Both the position numbers and the translations under genes were made by a program. A model generated the notes under the pieces. That model was given only the letters and a program-made list of their open reading frames with translations, was not told the DNA's origin and ran no database searches. From Pseudomonas marginalis (GTDB taxonomy: Bacteria > Pseudomonadota > Gammaproteobacteria > Pseudomonadales > Pseudomonadaceae): DNA of 64,000 nt. This document shows positions 43,401 to 51,231 of the stretch, one piece after another; the first letter of the stretch is position 1; every line of letters starts with the position of its first letter. The stretch lies in the NCBI RefSeq assembly GCF_008692035.1, contig NZ_VTFG01000001.1, positions 2,170,001-2,234,000 on the forward strand, read 5' to 3'.

Positions 43401-45679
43401 GGCAAACGCTGCCCGAGGCGCTCTTCATAGGCCAGGACGCTGCCCAGGTAGCGGCTCTGCAGGTACTTGAAACGGTTGCGTTGCGCCACCGTCGCCTCGG
43501 CCAGCCAACTCGGCAATCTGTGTTTGGCACTCGCCGCCTTGCGCACCAGATCGACCTGGGCCCGTGCTTGAATCAGGGCATCGCTGACCGGCGCGTCGAG
43601 GTGCTTCTCCAACTCGACGGCCAACAGCGAGCGAGTCAATTGGACATCCCGGGTTTCACTGAAAATATTCGCGCTGCCATCAAACCCGCGCTGCTGGCGC
43701 AGGTATCCCTTCATCAGCCTTTTGAGCGCAAGCAACACAGGATTACCCTCGCTGACCTCATAGCGCACCGCCAGGGTTTGATTGGCCACCTGTTCACGTA
43801 GGGCGTTGCGCTGCGGCCGCTCGATGTAGCGCCACAACACAGACCCATCACGGCTGTCGAGGCTGGCCTCGATGCCCAGGGACAAGGCTTCGAGGCTGGC
43901 AAACGTCGCCACGCCACCCTCGCGCCCCAACGCGCACAGCACCACCGGCACCCGTCGTTGCGGATCGTTGAGCGCCGTGGTGCGGGTCACCGCAAACACG
44001 CTGTGCAGAGGCTCAAAGGCGTCGGCGCCGCCCACCAGCACGGACAGCACGCGGGTATCGCTGCCGGCGCGCTTGCTGGCCAGCGGCGTATCCAGCACAT
44101 CCACCAGCAGGTCGCGATGGACTGCGCGGATCAATTGCAGCCGATGCAGCAAGAGGATGTCGGCGCGCAGCACATCACTCCACCCGTCGATGAGCGCGTT
44201 CAGGCGCCTGGCTTGACCGGTGGGGCGCGCCTTCCAGAAGGCAGGGTCGAACAGCTGCAATTGCGCGCCGTGCAGCAGCGTGTGCAGGGTGTCCGCGTGC
44301 ACCTTGCGCCGCTGCTCCAACACGACGAAATCGTCAAAGGCCTGGGTATCCGCCCCGACGTCCTGCGGGTCAAGCAATGCCATCAGGCCTTTTTCATACC
44401 GTTTGAGCTGTTGCAGCGCCGTGTTCACGGGCAGGTGCGCGGCGGTGCTGGCGAACAGGATTTCCTTGCGCCGTCGATGCTGATCCCAGTCCTGCAACGT
44501 CCGGCGAAGACTGCCCAGGCGTGCCTTGCCCACCCAGTGTCGGCGCGCGCGTTCGATATAGGCGAGCAGTCGCGCGGCATTCATCTCCAGCGGCTCGCGC
44601 CTGGCGGAAAATACCTGCGCAAGGTTGATCGACATCCCACAGGCCAACTCGTTTTCCCATTGCCCCTCCAGCACCGCCTGCGCGCTGTATGCCAGCGCAT
44701 CGCCCCTCAATGCCACACCGCGTCCGGGCGCCGCCGCCGCGTCTTCGGGCCGGCACACCTCATGCCGGCGCCGCAGCGGCAGGCACTGCCACAGGTCATC
44801 GAACGAGGCGCCATTGATCAATGCCACCAGGCCACACTGCAAGTGGGCGAACGACGGATATTCGTAGTAGTTGCGGCGGGCGCCCGGCAGGTACATCACG
44901 TGCGGCCGGCCCGCCGGGTCGCCCTCGCGATAAATATGCAGGGCGCCGGGGATCGGCATCAGCCGCGGCCCCACGCCCGGCCACATCAACTCACTGGCCT
45001 GGACGCTGGCCCATGGCTCACCGGCGCGTCGGCGCGCCTCGGCCGTCGGAGCGTCCGCCAGCGCCTGGACCATGCCCATCGCCCCCTCCGACAGCTCGTC
45101 CAACTGCCGCGCCACAAAGGCCTGGTCGGCGAACTGCTGCTTGTGCAAAGCCGCCCAGCGCTCCTGGCGCGTCAGCCAGGAACCCGGCACCAGCGCCTGC
45201 CAATAGGCGCTGTGCACCTGGGCAAGTCGAGCCGAAAGGTTGAGCGCAATCACCCGGCGCAACGCCTCCAGCGGCGTAAACGGCAGCCGGCGTGCCGGTT
45301 CGGTCTTGAGGCTGACAGCCGTGAACTGATTGAGGTTGATCGGCACCGCAGGCAGCACCATCAGCCGTAGCGCGCGGTCGGTCAGACTGTCGACCTGCTG
45401 CGCGGCTGCCGGCGGCTTGGGTTCGGTGAAGAGCAGGCCGTCCGGGTCCAGGTCAAAGGCCTTGCGCAGCTCGGCGCGAATCACCCGCAGCACCTTGGGC
45501 GCATGCAGGATCAGGCGGGACTGGTGTTTGGCCGACTGGGCGCAGCGCAGGTCGGCAATGGCCAGCCAATTAATCAACAGGCTGGGATGGGGGCTGCGGT
45601 TGATGGACCGGGTCAGTTGGCGACGCATGGCCTGCAACGCATCGTCGTCAGCCATATCGGGATCGGTAGGTGAAGTCAC
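40457..45679 (-). CDS. Giant DUF6543 (dermonecrotic-toxin-like) protein
   Basis: The product has 1740 residues, starting at GTG 45679 with only a weak ribosome-binding site; the ATG at codon 9 (45655) is possible. I recognise the general make-up of Pseudomonas DUF6543 proteins: a long helical N-terminal half (RREVCR-like charged segments, YEYPSFAHLQCG), a second toxin-like region around residues 850-1150, and a hydrophobic segment near 1160-1215 (LLSVVVPFFSLGNQLYELLL, FGTVFLTIDLLLTFF). A C-terminal strand-rich part has motifs such as HYPVYRRGDEAYFRL. Unlike the 1606-residue protein in the window it has no leucine-rich repeats or NEL domain. The active site, delivery route and target are unknown. 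It interrupts the purine-catabolism genes. Confidence 0.78.
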   Translation of the reverse strand: MTSPTDPDMADDDALQAMRRQLTRSINRSPHPSLLINWLAIADLRCAQSAKHQSRLILHAPKVLRVIRAELRKAFDLDPDGLLFTEPKPPAAAQQVDSLTDRALRLMVLPAVPINLNQFTAVSLKTEPARRLPFTPLEALRRVIALNLSARLAQVHSAYWQALVPGSWLTRQERWAALHKQQFADQAFVARQLDELSEGAMGMVQALADAPTAEARRRAGEPWASVQASELMWPGVGPRLMPIPGALHIYREGDPAGRPHVMYLPGARRNYYEYPSFAHLQCGLVALINGASFDDLWQCLPLRRRHEVCRPEDAAAAPGRGVALRGDALAYSAQAVLEGQWENELACGMSINLAQVFSARREPLEMNAARLLAYIERARRHWVGKARLGSLRRTLQDWDQHRRRKEILFASTAAHLPVNTALQQLKRYEKGLMALLDPQDVGADTQAFDDFVVLEQRRKVHADTLHTLLHGAQLQLFDPAFWKARPTGQARRLNALIDGWSDVLRADILLLHRLQLIRAVHRDLLVDVLDTPLASKRAGSDTRVLSVLVGGADAFEPLHSVFAVTRTTALNDPQRRVPVVLCALGREGGVATFASLEALSLGIEASLDSRDGSVLWRYIERPQRNALREQVANQTLAVRYEVSEGNPVLLALKRLMKGYLRQQRGFDGSANIFSETRDVQLTRSLLAVELEKHLDAPVSDALIQARAQVDLVRKAASAKHRLPSWLAEATVAQRNRFKYLQSRYLGSVLAYEERLGQRLPDLHSFARRLLIARLREDGLPPQLDIDTPFIEMPDRVDGRFCGWESGCTVGDRKEVLAPSTERSRLSLLQLALHNLDPQMMSTWWRFRYAQYLQPAWRQQLSPRYLIGMVSSLDIGGRYEALINRAFYPPDAAAHRLSDARVPELLRRALQAGIEADLHSAIQQGLTPSAQRFFNTAMAARVPADLLAHGDQLQLHVAHLVGHTLQHDRYIAGILLIHDLLSQRCVVYWPSAPDARHIHEYASLQEAHEHFNRVGALPDYVSALARHVAPGWAFEAIAHHPGPVHAQAGFFQPSNLLPGAIMLQGLWRAADFVRSFNIKHLVPAARVEEIEQQLLEQIASDPLNWLAWVPTSHADAQALLYRARVLELHRQAQAHSQSGQALQRYREQRLEAQRDTRRRALLSVVVPFFSLGNQLYELLLTSRRYHRYGDARDAVDVAFGTVFLTIDLLLTFFPGPKLKPGTVANPAVRSMGAGLNRIHRASVSTLGRVAPLEPSPSRGARFNPLERFKTQGAPQEAVALKGPGEKGIYVKHGEYFMVDDTHHYPVYRRGDEAYFRLKNRQAPGTDELILTVHEPREWLLGADAPVAGPSSATLTPWPAPARAPGWRPPTAPMATHNRILQSSAPADYWFSWRTQVPEAQATSTPASGVFHVHLEPPGFPYDAIYIGSRYDTATQSGVGYYRLLHQGDHAPLSTLGFIARNEPLVSKAQVDIERWTGGALQEQPIPVSRLPSGEWQLHAPLFDGPLEPQVGRAFPGITRQSQASAIARVIELADSSRSVTASHLLNLRATLDNWLTPNPVKLGQTDDLLNLLRPTPTRGANLFIGYEGKAPGFTRVDFSSPVAVAPRLKAGGAQVSEARKTLQREAVRAVLEQQGFRLHEWRVRRGKILVPELVATHPHSNNLYYVTYQWFERGSVALNKRLTDRWLQAAIRSHRDSVLAATVSGAMEEQRLVRIVAGIQWPVLGNLAPSVYFVKLSPPVP

Positions 45680-45762
45680 GGCGGTATCTTCGTCGAGGAA
45701 AACCCTAGCCTATGCAGCGCAAACGCCCAAGGGGCGCTAGATAATTGACGGGTGCCGCGCAC

Positions 45763-45788
45763 AAAAAAAGCCCGCAGTGTGGGCGGGC
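45763..45788 (-). terminator. Terminator of uraH
   Basis: On the minus strand GCCCGC and GCGGGC form a stem around a 7-base loop and run into seven T (45769-45763). It lies about 43 bp downstream of the uraH stop and insulates the giant gene that starts at 45679. Confidence 0.88.
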
Positions 45789-45830
45789 GAAAAACCAACG
45801 AAGAGCTTGGGGGTGTAACCAGGTGACGAC

Positions 45831-46184
45831 TCAGCTACCGCGATAGGTGGAGTAGCTGTAGGGCGAAATCAGCAGGGGCACATGGTAGTGATCCTGTTCG
45901 GCGCTGATGCCGAAGCGCAATACCACCACATCCAGGAAGGCCGGCTCCGGTAATTGCACACCGCGGGCGCGGTAGTAATCGCCGGCGCTGAATTGCAATT
46001 GGTAGACACCGCTGCGGTAGTCATCACCTTGCAGTAACGGCGCGTCGCAGCGGCCATCGCTGTTGGTCAGCGCAGTGGCGACCAGTTCCAGCTGCGTGCC
46101 GTCGACGCGGTACAGCTCAACCTGGATGGCGCTGCCGGGGCAGCCGTGGGCTGCGTCGAGTACGTGTGTCGTCAGTCGTCCCAT
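45831..46184 (-). CDS. uraH: 5-hydroxyisourate hydrolase
   Basis: The 117-residue protein starts MGRLTTHVLDAAHGCPG at 46184, with AAGGGAG upstream; a longer frame lacks support. It is a transthyretin-related protein ending in the diagnostic YRGS, with catalytic His in LTTHVLD and Arg in DGRCDAPLL. It hydrolyses 5-hydroxyisourate, the PuuD product, to OHCU, the UraD substrate. It is divergent from puuE, with shared operator-like sites in the 379-bp gap. Confidence 0.95.
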   Translation of the reverse strand: MGRLTTHVLDAAHGCPGSAIQVELYRVDGTQLELVATALTNSDGRCDAPLLQGDDYRSGVYQLQFSAGDYYRARGVQLPEPAFLDVVVLRFGISAEQDHYHVPLLISPYSYSTYRGS

Positions 46185-46278
46185 GGGGCGGGCTCCCTTG
46201 CATGAAGTGAAATAGGCTGCACCTTTACGGGGCATCAAAAAACCGCTGATGGGCCGATTAAGACACTTTTAATAAAAA

Positions 46279-46288
46279 TTGTACACAA
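46279..46288. promoter_or_regulatory. Operator-like TTGTACACAA upstream of uraH
   Basis: TTGTACACAA differs by one base from the TTGTATACAA palindrome found at 46474 and 38359. It lies 95 bp upstream of uraH in the divergent uraH/puuE region. Confidence 0.5.
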
Positions 46289-46383
46289 TAAAAATCACAA
46301 AGTTTCGCACAGGCTGCGACGCTTCGATCCTCGGCGGGATTTCCCAGCAAGCCTTGCTTTTAAAAGACCTTTTGTCCGTTTAC

Positions 46384-46397
46384 TGACCAATCGGGCA
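46384..46397. promoter_or_regulatory. TGACC-N4-GGGCA element in the uraH/puuE region
   Basis: TGACCAATCGGGCA matches the perfect element TGACCTATTGGTCA at 38396 in 11 of 14 positions. It lies 167 bp before puuE. Confidence 0.4.
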
Positions 46398-46473
46398 AGT
46401 TTCTTGCAGTGCTGAACGGCGGCAACTCCACGGAAAAAATGCGGAAATACAGGCTTACAAAGTGACCATTAAG

Positions 46474-46483
46474 TTGTATACAA
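46474..46483. promoter_or_regulatory. Candidate purine-regulon operator TTGTATACAA upstream of puuE
   Basis: The perfect palindrome TTGTATACAA lies 81 bp upstream of the puuE start. It is identical to the site at 38359 in front of the purine permease gene. A TGACC half-site lies 6 bp before it at 46463. Confidence 0.6.
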
Positions 46484-46563
46484 TCAGCCCATCGCTGTGA
46501 CGCCACCCAGTCTTTCCGCTGGCCGCCACACACTTGCTACCACGAACAAGAAGGAAGACTGCA

Positions 46564-47490
46564 GTGAGCGCTGACTACCCACGCGACCTGATCGGTTACG
46601 GCAGTAACCCTCCTCACCCCCACTGGCCGGGCAAGGCACGCATCGCCTTGTCGTTCGTACTCAACTACGAAGAAGGCGGCGAGCGCAACATTCTGCATGG
46701 TGACAAAGAGTCCGAAGCCTTCCTTTCGGAAATGGTCTCGGCCCAGCCGCTGCAGGGCGAGCGCAACATGAGCATGGAGTCGCTGTACGAATACGGCAGC
46801 CGGGCCGGCGTGTGGCGCATCCTCAAGTTGTTCAAGGAATTCGACATTCCTCTGACCATCTTCGCCGTGGCCATGGCTGCCCAGCGTCACCCGGATGTGA
46901 TCCGCGCCATGGTCGACGCCGGCCACGAGATCTGCAGCCACGGCTACCGCTGGATCGACTACCAATACATGGACGAGGCCCAGGAGCGCGAGCATATGCT
47001 CGAAGCCATCCGCATCCTCACCGAACTCACCGGCGAACGCCCGTTGGGCTGGTACACCGGGCGCACCGGCCCGAACACGCGGCGGCTGGTGATGGAGGAA
47101 GGCGGCTTCCTGTACGACTGCGACACCTACGACGACGACCTGCCCTACTGGGAACCCAACACCCCCACCGGCAAGCCGCACCTGGTGATCCCCTACACCC
47201 TGGACACCAACGATATGCGCTTCACCCAGGTGCAGGGTTTCAACAAGGGCGATGACTTTTTCGAGTACCTGAAAGACGCGTTCGACGTGCTGTATGCCGA
47301 AGGCGCCGAGGCACCGAAGATGCTGTCCATCGGCCTGCATTGCCGCCTGATCGGCCGCCCGGCGCGCCTGGCCTCGTTGAAGCGTTTTATCGAATACGCC
47401 AAGGGCCATGACCAGGTGTGGTTCACCCGCCGCGTCGACATCGCCCGCCACTGGCATGACGTACACCCGTTCCAGGGAGCGGCCAAATGA
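46564..47490 (+). CDS. puuE: Allantoinase PuuE (polysaccharide deacetylase fold)
   Basis: The 308-residue protein starts at GTG 46564 (MSADYPRDLIGYG), with AAGGAAGACTGCA upstream. It has the NodB/polysaccharide-deacetylase fold seen in the metal-independent allantoinases of Pseudomonas: IALSFVLNYEEGGERN, GHEICSHGYRWIDYQ and YDCDTYDDDLPYW. It opens the hydantoin ring of allantoin to give allantoate. The stop overlaps the uraD start by 4 bases, so the two are translationally coupled. Confidence 0.93.
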   Translation: MSADYPRDLIGYGSNPPHPHWPGKARIALSFVLNYEEGGERNILHGDKESEAFLSEMVSAQPLQGERNMSMESLYEYGSRAGVWRILKLFKEFDIPLTIFAVAMAAQRHPDVIRAMVDAGHEICSHGYRWIDYQYMDEAQEREHMLEAIRILTELTGERPLGWYTGRTGPNTRRLVMEEGGFLYDCDTYDDDLPYWEPNTPTGKPHLVIPYTLDTNDMRFTQVQGFNKGDDFFEYLKDAFDVLYAEGAEAPKMLSIGLHCRLIGRPARLASLKRFIEYAKGHDQVWFTRRVDIARHWHDVHPFQGAAK

Positions 47491-48002
47491 GCGCCTTCCA
47501 GACCTTGAAACCCTCGACCTTGAGCCGTGACGCCTTCGTCCAGGCCTTCGCCGACATCTACGAACACTCGCCATGGGTGGCCGAAAAGGCCTTCGACCTG
47601 GGCCAGGACGCCTCGATCGACCAGATCGAAACCCTGCACCAGCGCATGAGCGACATCCTGTTGAGCGCCGATCACGCCAGTCAGCTGGCGTTGATCAACG
47701 CTCACCCGGACCTGGCCGGCAAAGCGGCCGTCCAGGGCCAACTCACCCAAGCCAGCACCGATGAGCAAGCTGGCGCGGGGATTCACCACTGCACGGCCGA
47801 AGAGTTCTCACGCTTCACCGAGCTGAACGATGCCTACAAGGCCAAGTTCAAGTTTCCCTTCATCATGGCGGTAAAAGGCAGCAACCGGCACCAGATTCTC
47901 GCCGCGTTCGAAACCCGCATTCACAACTCGGTGGATGCCGAGTTCAAGTGCGCGCTGGACGAGATCAACAAGATCGCGTTGTTCCGTTTACTGACCCTCT
48001 AA
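47487..48002 (+). CDS. uraD: OHCU decarboxylase
   Basis: The 171-residue protein contains the family motifs [16 protein letters not shown] (with the catalytic His), [13 protein letters not shown] and [10 protein letters not shown]. It decarboxylates 2-oxo-4-hydroxy-4-carboxy-5-ureidoimidazoline to S-allantoin, between uraH and puuE in the pathway. Its ATG overlaps the puuE stop. Confidence 0.95.
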   Translation: MSAFQTLKPSTLSRDAFVQAFADIYEHSPWVAEKAFDLGQDASIDQIETLHQRMSDILLSADHASQLALINAHPDLAGKAAVQGQLTQASTDEQAGAGIHHCTAEEFSRFTELNDAYKAKFKFPFIMAVKGSNRHQILAAFETRIHNSVDAEFKCALDEINKIALFRLLTL

Positions 48003-48043
48003 ACGACCATCCCCAGCCACTCAATTTAAGGCAGACAAGAAGA

Positions 48044-49039
48044 ATGAAAGCTTACGCCGTACCTTTCGAAAAGTTCGTCAACCTGGCCGACGCCCGCCTG
48101 GGCACCAAGATCATCTCCGTGACAGATGACTGGTTCGCCGACGCCAACCGCCTGTTCCAGCCGACCCCGGCCGTGTGGAAGGAGGGCGTTTTCGATGACA
48201 ACGGCAAGTGGATGGACGGCTGGGAGTCACGCCGCAAGCGCTTCGAAGGCTACGACAGCGCAGTGATCCGCCTGGGCGTACCGGGCTCGATCAAGGGCGT
48301 GGACATCGACACGTCATTCTTCACCGGCAACTACCCGCCGTCGGCCTCCCTGGAAGCCTGCTTCCTGGCCTCGGGCGAGCCTGACGACAACACCCAGTGG
48401 GTAGAAGTCCTGTCGGCCGTCGAGCTGCAAGGCAACAGCCACCACTACCACGAGATCAGCAACGACCAGGCGTTCAGCCACCTGCGTTTCAACATCTACC
48501 CGGATGGCGGCGTGGCCCGTCTGCGTGTGTACGGCGTGCCGTTCCGCGACTGGTCGGCAGTGGGCGACAACGAACAGATCGACCTGGCTGCCGCATTGAA
48601 CGGTGGTCGCGCACTGGCGTGTTCCGATGAACACTTCGGGCGCATGAGCAACATTCTCAACCCAGGCCGTGGCGTCAACATGGGCGATGGCTGGGAAACT
48701 GCCCGTCGTCGCACGCCAGGCAATGACTGGGTGATCGTCGCCCTGGGCCACCCCGGCGAAATCGAGAAGATCATCGTCGACACCCTGCACTTCAAGGGCA
48801 ACTACCCGGACACCTGCTCGATCCAGGGCGCCTTCGTGAAGGGCGGCACCGACAGCCAGATCGAAACCCAGTCGCTGTTCTGGCGCGAACTGCTGCCGGC
48901 GCAGAAACTGGAAATGCACGCCGAACACACCTTCGCCGAGCAGATCAAGGCGCTGGGGCCGATCACCCATATCCGCCTGAACGTGTTCCCGGATGGCGGT
49001 GTGAGTCGCCTGCGTGTGCTGGGTAAAGTCTCCAGGTAA
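48044..49039 (+). CDS. alc: Allantoicase
   Basis: The 331-residue protein starts [20 protein letters not shown] at 48044. Two jelly-roll repeats are visible, marked by [20 protein letters not shown] near 85 and [20 protein letters not shown] near 247, the normal internal duplication. It hydrolyses allantoate to ureidoglycolate and urea. It follows uraD by 41 bp and is followed by a long REP element. Confidence 0.95.
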   Translation: MKAYAVPFEKFVNLADARLGTKIISVTDDWFADANRLFQPTPAVWKEGVFDDNGKWMDGWESRRKRFEGYDSAVIRLGVPGSIKGVDIDTSFFTGNYPPSASLEACFLASGEPDDNTQWVEVLSAVELQGNSHHYHEISNDQAFSHLRFNIYPDGGVARLRVYGVPFRDWSAVGDNEQIDLAAALNGGRALACSDEHFGRMSNILNPGRGVNMGDGWETARRRTPGNDWVIVALGHPGEIEKIIVDTLHFKGNYPDTCSIQGAFVKGGTDSQIETQSLFWRELLPAQKLEMHAEHTFAEQIKALGPITHIRLNVFPDGGVSRLRVLGKVSR

Positions 49040-49062
49040 ACGCTGAATCCTGTGGCAAAAGA

Positions 49063-49219
49063 GCTTGTTGTGGTGAGCGGGCTTGTCGAATCGTCGCACC
49101 GCCCGCGTTGGGGCGCGAAGCGACCCTGGAAGCAGACACCGCGTTTTCACAGAAGAAACGCAATGATCTTGTTGGGGCCGCTTCGCAGCCCAGCGCGGGC
49201 AAGCCCGCTCACCACATAA
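49063..49219. repeat. Inverted pair of REP elements (REPIN) with loop module
   Basis: TTGTGGTGAGCGGGCTTG at the left is mirrored by CAAGCCCGCTCACCAC at the right (49200-49215), with GCGCGAAGCG and CGCTTCGC-like inner arms. The left arm holds the 15-bp module TCGAATCGTCGCACC (49086-49100). It lies in the 238-bp gap between alc and allA. Confidence 0.8.
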
Positions 49220-49277
49220 GCTCATTGCCACACACAAAATAGTTTTAACAACACAGAACTCGGATAAGAAGACAGCC

Positions 49278-49781
49278 ATGCGCACACTGATGATCGAACC
49301 CCTGACCAAAGAAGCCTTCGCCCCTTTCGGAGACGTTATCGAAACCGACGGCAGCGATCACTTCATGATCAACAACGGGTCGACCATGCGCTTTCACAAG
49401 CTGGCAACGGTAGAAACCGCACAGCCTGAAGACAACGCGATCATCAGCATCTTCCGCGCCGACGCGCTGGATATGCCGTTGACCGTGTGCATGCTGGAGA
49501 GACACCCGCTGGGCAGCCAGGCCTTCATTCCGCTGCTCGGCAACCCCTTTCTGATCGTGGTCGCGCCACTTGGCGATGCACCTGTATCAGGCTTGGTCCG
49601 CGCCTTCGTCACCAACGGCAGGCAGGGCATCAATTACCATCGCGGCGTCTGGCACCACCCGGTGCTGACGATCGAAAAGCGGGATGACTTCCTGGTGGTT
49701 GATCGCAGTGGCACAGGCAATAACTGCGATGAGCATTTTTTCAAAGAGGATGAGCGGTTGATCCTCGCCCCCCACCAATAA
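49278..49781 (+). CDS. allA: Ureidoglycolate lyase
   Basis: The 167-residue protein has AllA motifs: MIEPLTKEAFAPFGDVIE, NNGSTMRFHKLA, MLERHPLGSQAFIPL and INYHRGVWHHPVL. It splits ureidoglycolate to glyoxylate and urea. It is separated from alc by the REPIN but followed 51 bp later by puuD, so the cluster may be read as one unit or as two. Confidence 0.95.
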   Translation: MRTLMIEPLTKEAFAPFGDVIETDGSDHFMINNGSTMRFHKLATVETAQPEDNAIISIFRADALDMPLTVCMLERHPLGSQAFIPLLGNPFLIVVAPLGDAPVSGLVRAFVTNGRQGINYHRGVWHHPVLTIEKRDDFLVVDRSGTGNNCDEHFFKEDERLILAPHQ

Positions 49782-49832
49782 GAGAAGGCCGGATCACCCG
49801 ACAACAAGGGTGACAGGCGAGAGGTAAAGACT

Positions 49833-51116
49833 GTGGAAGCACATCTGTTGGAATGGCTGAACCTCAGCGTGCGCTGGGTTCACATGATCACTGGCGTCGC
49901 CTGGATCGGCGCTTCGTTCTACTTCGTCTGGCTGGAAAACAACCTCAACCGCGTCAACCCCAAGGACGGCCTGTCCGGTGACTTGTGGGCGATCCACGGT
50001 GGCGGTATCTACCACCTGGAAAAATACAAACTGGCCCCGCCGACCATGCCGGACAACCTGCACTGGTTCAAATGGGAAGCCTATTTCACCTGGATGTCGG
50101 GCGTCGCGCTGCTGTGCGTGGTGTTCTACCTAAACCCGACGCTGTACCTGCTCGCCCCCGGCAGCAGCCTCAGTGGCGGCGAAGGCGTCTTGCTGGGCAT
50201 CGGCTCACTGTTCGCCGGCTGGTTCATCTACTCCTTCCTCTGCGACTCGGCCCTGGGCAAACGCCCTGCCCTGCTCGGCTTGATCCTGTTCGTGCTGTTG
50301 ATTGCCGCCGCGTACGGCTTCAGCAAAGTGTTCAGCGGCCGTGGTGCGTACCTGCACGTGGGCGCGGTGATCGGCACCATCATGGTCGGTAACGTGTTCC
50401 GCATCATCATGCCGGCGCAGCGCGCGCTGGTGGCGGCGATCGCCGAGCACCGCACGCCCGATCCGGCCCTGCCGGCCAAGGGGCTGCTGCGCTCACGGCA
50501 CAACAACTACTTCACCCTGCCGGTGCTGTTCATCATGATCAGCAACCACTTCCCGAGCACCTACGGCAGCCAATACAACTGGCTGATCCTGGCGGGGATC
50601 GCGGTGGCAGCGGTGCTGGTGCGGCACTACTTCAACACGCGGCATAACAGCCAGAAGTATGCGTGGACCTTGCCCGTGGGTGCGTTGGCCATGATTTGCC
50701 TGGCGTATGTGACCGGGCCCAAGCCGGTGGCGGAAGTCGCCAAGGCACCGGCGGCCATTGAGTACCAACCGTTGCCGGAAACCGCATTGGGCGGTGGCTT
50801 GAAACCCGCCGCGCCGGCAGCTCCGGCCGCCGCACCTGCGCCTGCCCAGGCGACGATTGATTTCGACAAGGTCCACGGGGTGATCCAGGAGCGTTGCGCC
50901 GTGTGCCATTCGGCCAAACCCACCAGCCCGCTGTTCAGCACCGCCCCGGCCGGCGTGATGTTCGATACACCGGCGCAGATCCAGCAACAGGCGGCACGTA
51001 TCCAGGCGCAGGCCGTGGCAAGCCAGATCATGCCGTTGGGCAACATCACCCAGATGACCCAGCAGGAGCGGGATTTGATTGGCACCTGGATCAATCAGGG
51101 GGCGCGTACCAACTAA
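49833..51116 (+). CDS. puuD: Urate hydroxylase PuuD (membrane, c-type cytochrome domain)
   Basis: The 427-residue protein has an N-terminal membrane part with about eight helices (LSVRWVHMITGVAWIGASFY, WEAYFTWMSGVALL). An Ala/Pro-rich linker at about 305-340 follows, then a C-terminal cytochrome c domain with the heme motif CAVCH near residue 355. PuuD is the cytochrome-linked alternative to urate oxidase: it makes 5-hydroxyisourate from urate without releasing peroxide. It starts the pathway served by uraH, uraD, puuE, alc and allA. No soluble uricase gene is in the window. Confidence 0.93.
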   Translation: MEAHLLEWLNLSVRWVHMITGVAWIGASFYFVWLENNLNRVNPKDGLSGDLWAIHGGGIYHLEKYKLAPPTMPDNLHWFKWEAYFTWMSGVALLCVVFYLNPTLYLLAPGSSLSGGEGVLLGIGSLFAGWFIYSFLCDSALGKRPALLGLILFVLLIAAAYGFSKVFSGRGAYLHVGAVIGTIMVGNVFRIIMPAQRALVAAIAEHRTPDPALPAKGLLRSRHNNYFTLPVLFIMISNHFPSTYGSQYNWLILAGIAVAAVLVRHYFNTRHNSQKYAWTLPVGALAMICLAYVTGPKPVAEVAKAPAAIEYQPLPETALGGGLKPAAPAAPAAAPAPAQATIDFDKVHGVIQERCAVCHSAKPTSPLFSTAPAGVMFDTPAQIQQQAARIQAQAVASQIMPLGNITQMTQQERDLIGTWINQGARTN

Positions 51117-51133
51117 CAGATTCACATAGTTCC

Positions 51134-51165
51134 AATGTGGGAGGGGCTTGCCCCCTCCCACATTT
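51134..51165. repeat. GTGGGAGGG-type intergenic hairpin
   Basis: AATGTGGGAGGGGC and GCCCCCTCCCACATT form an almost perfect hairpin, the plain member of the family without loop module. It lies 17 bp after the puuD stop and may terminate or stabilise the mRNA. Confidence 0.85.
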
Positions 51166-51231
51166 GGACCTGCAGTGTTTTGAAGATTGCGTTCCACACA
51201 ACACAAAAATAAAAAAGATCCGAGGTGTTGC

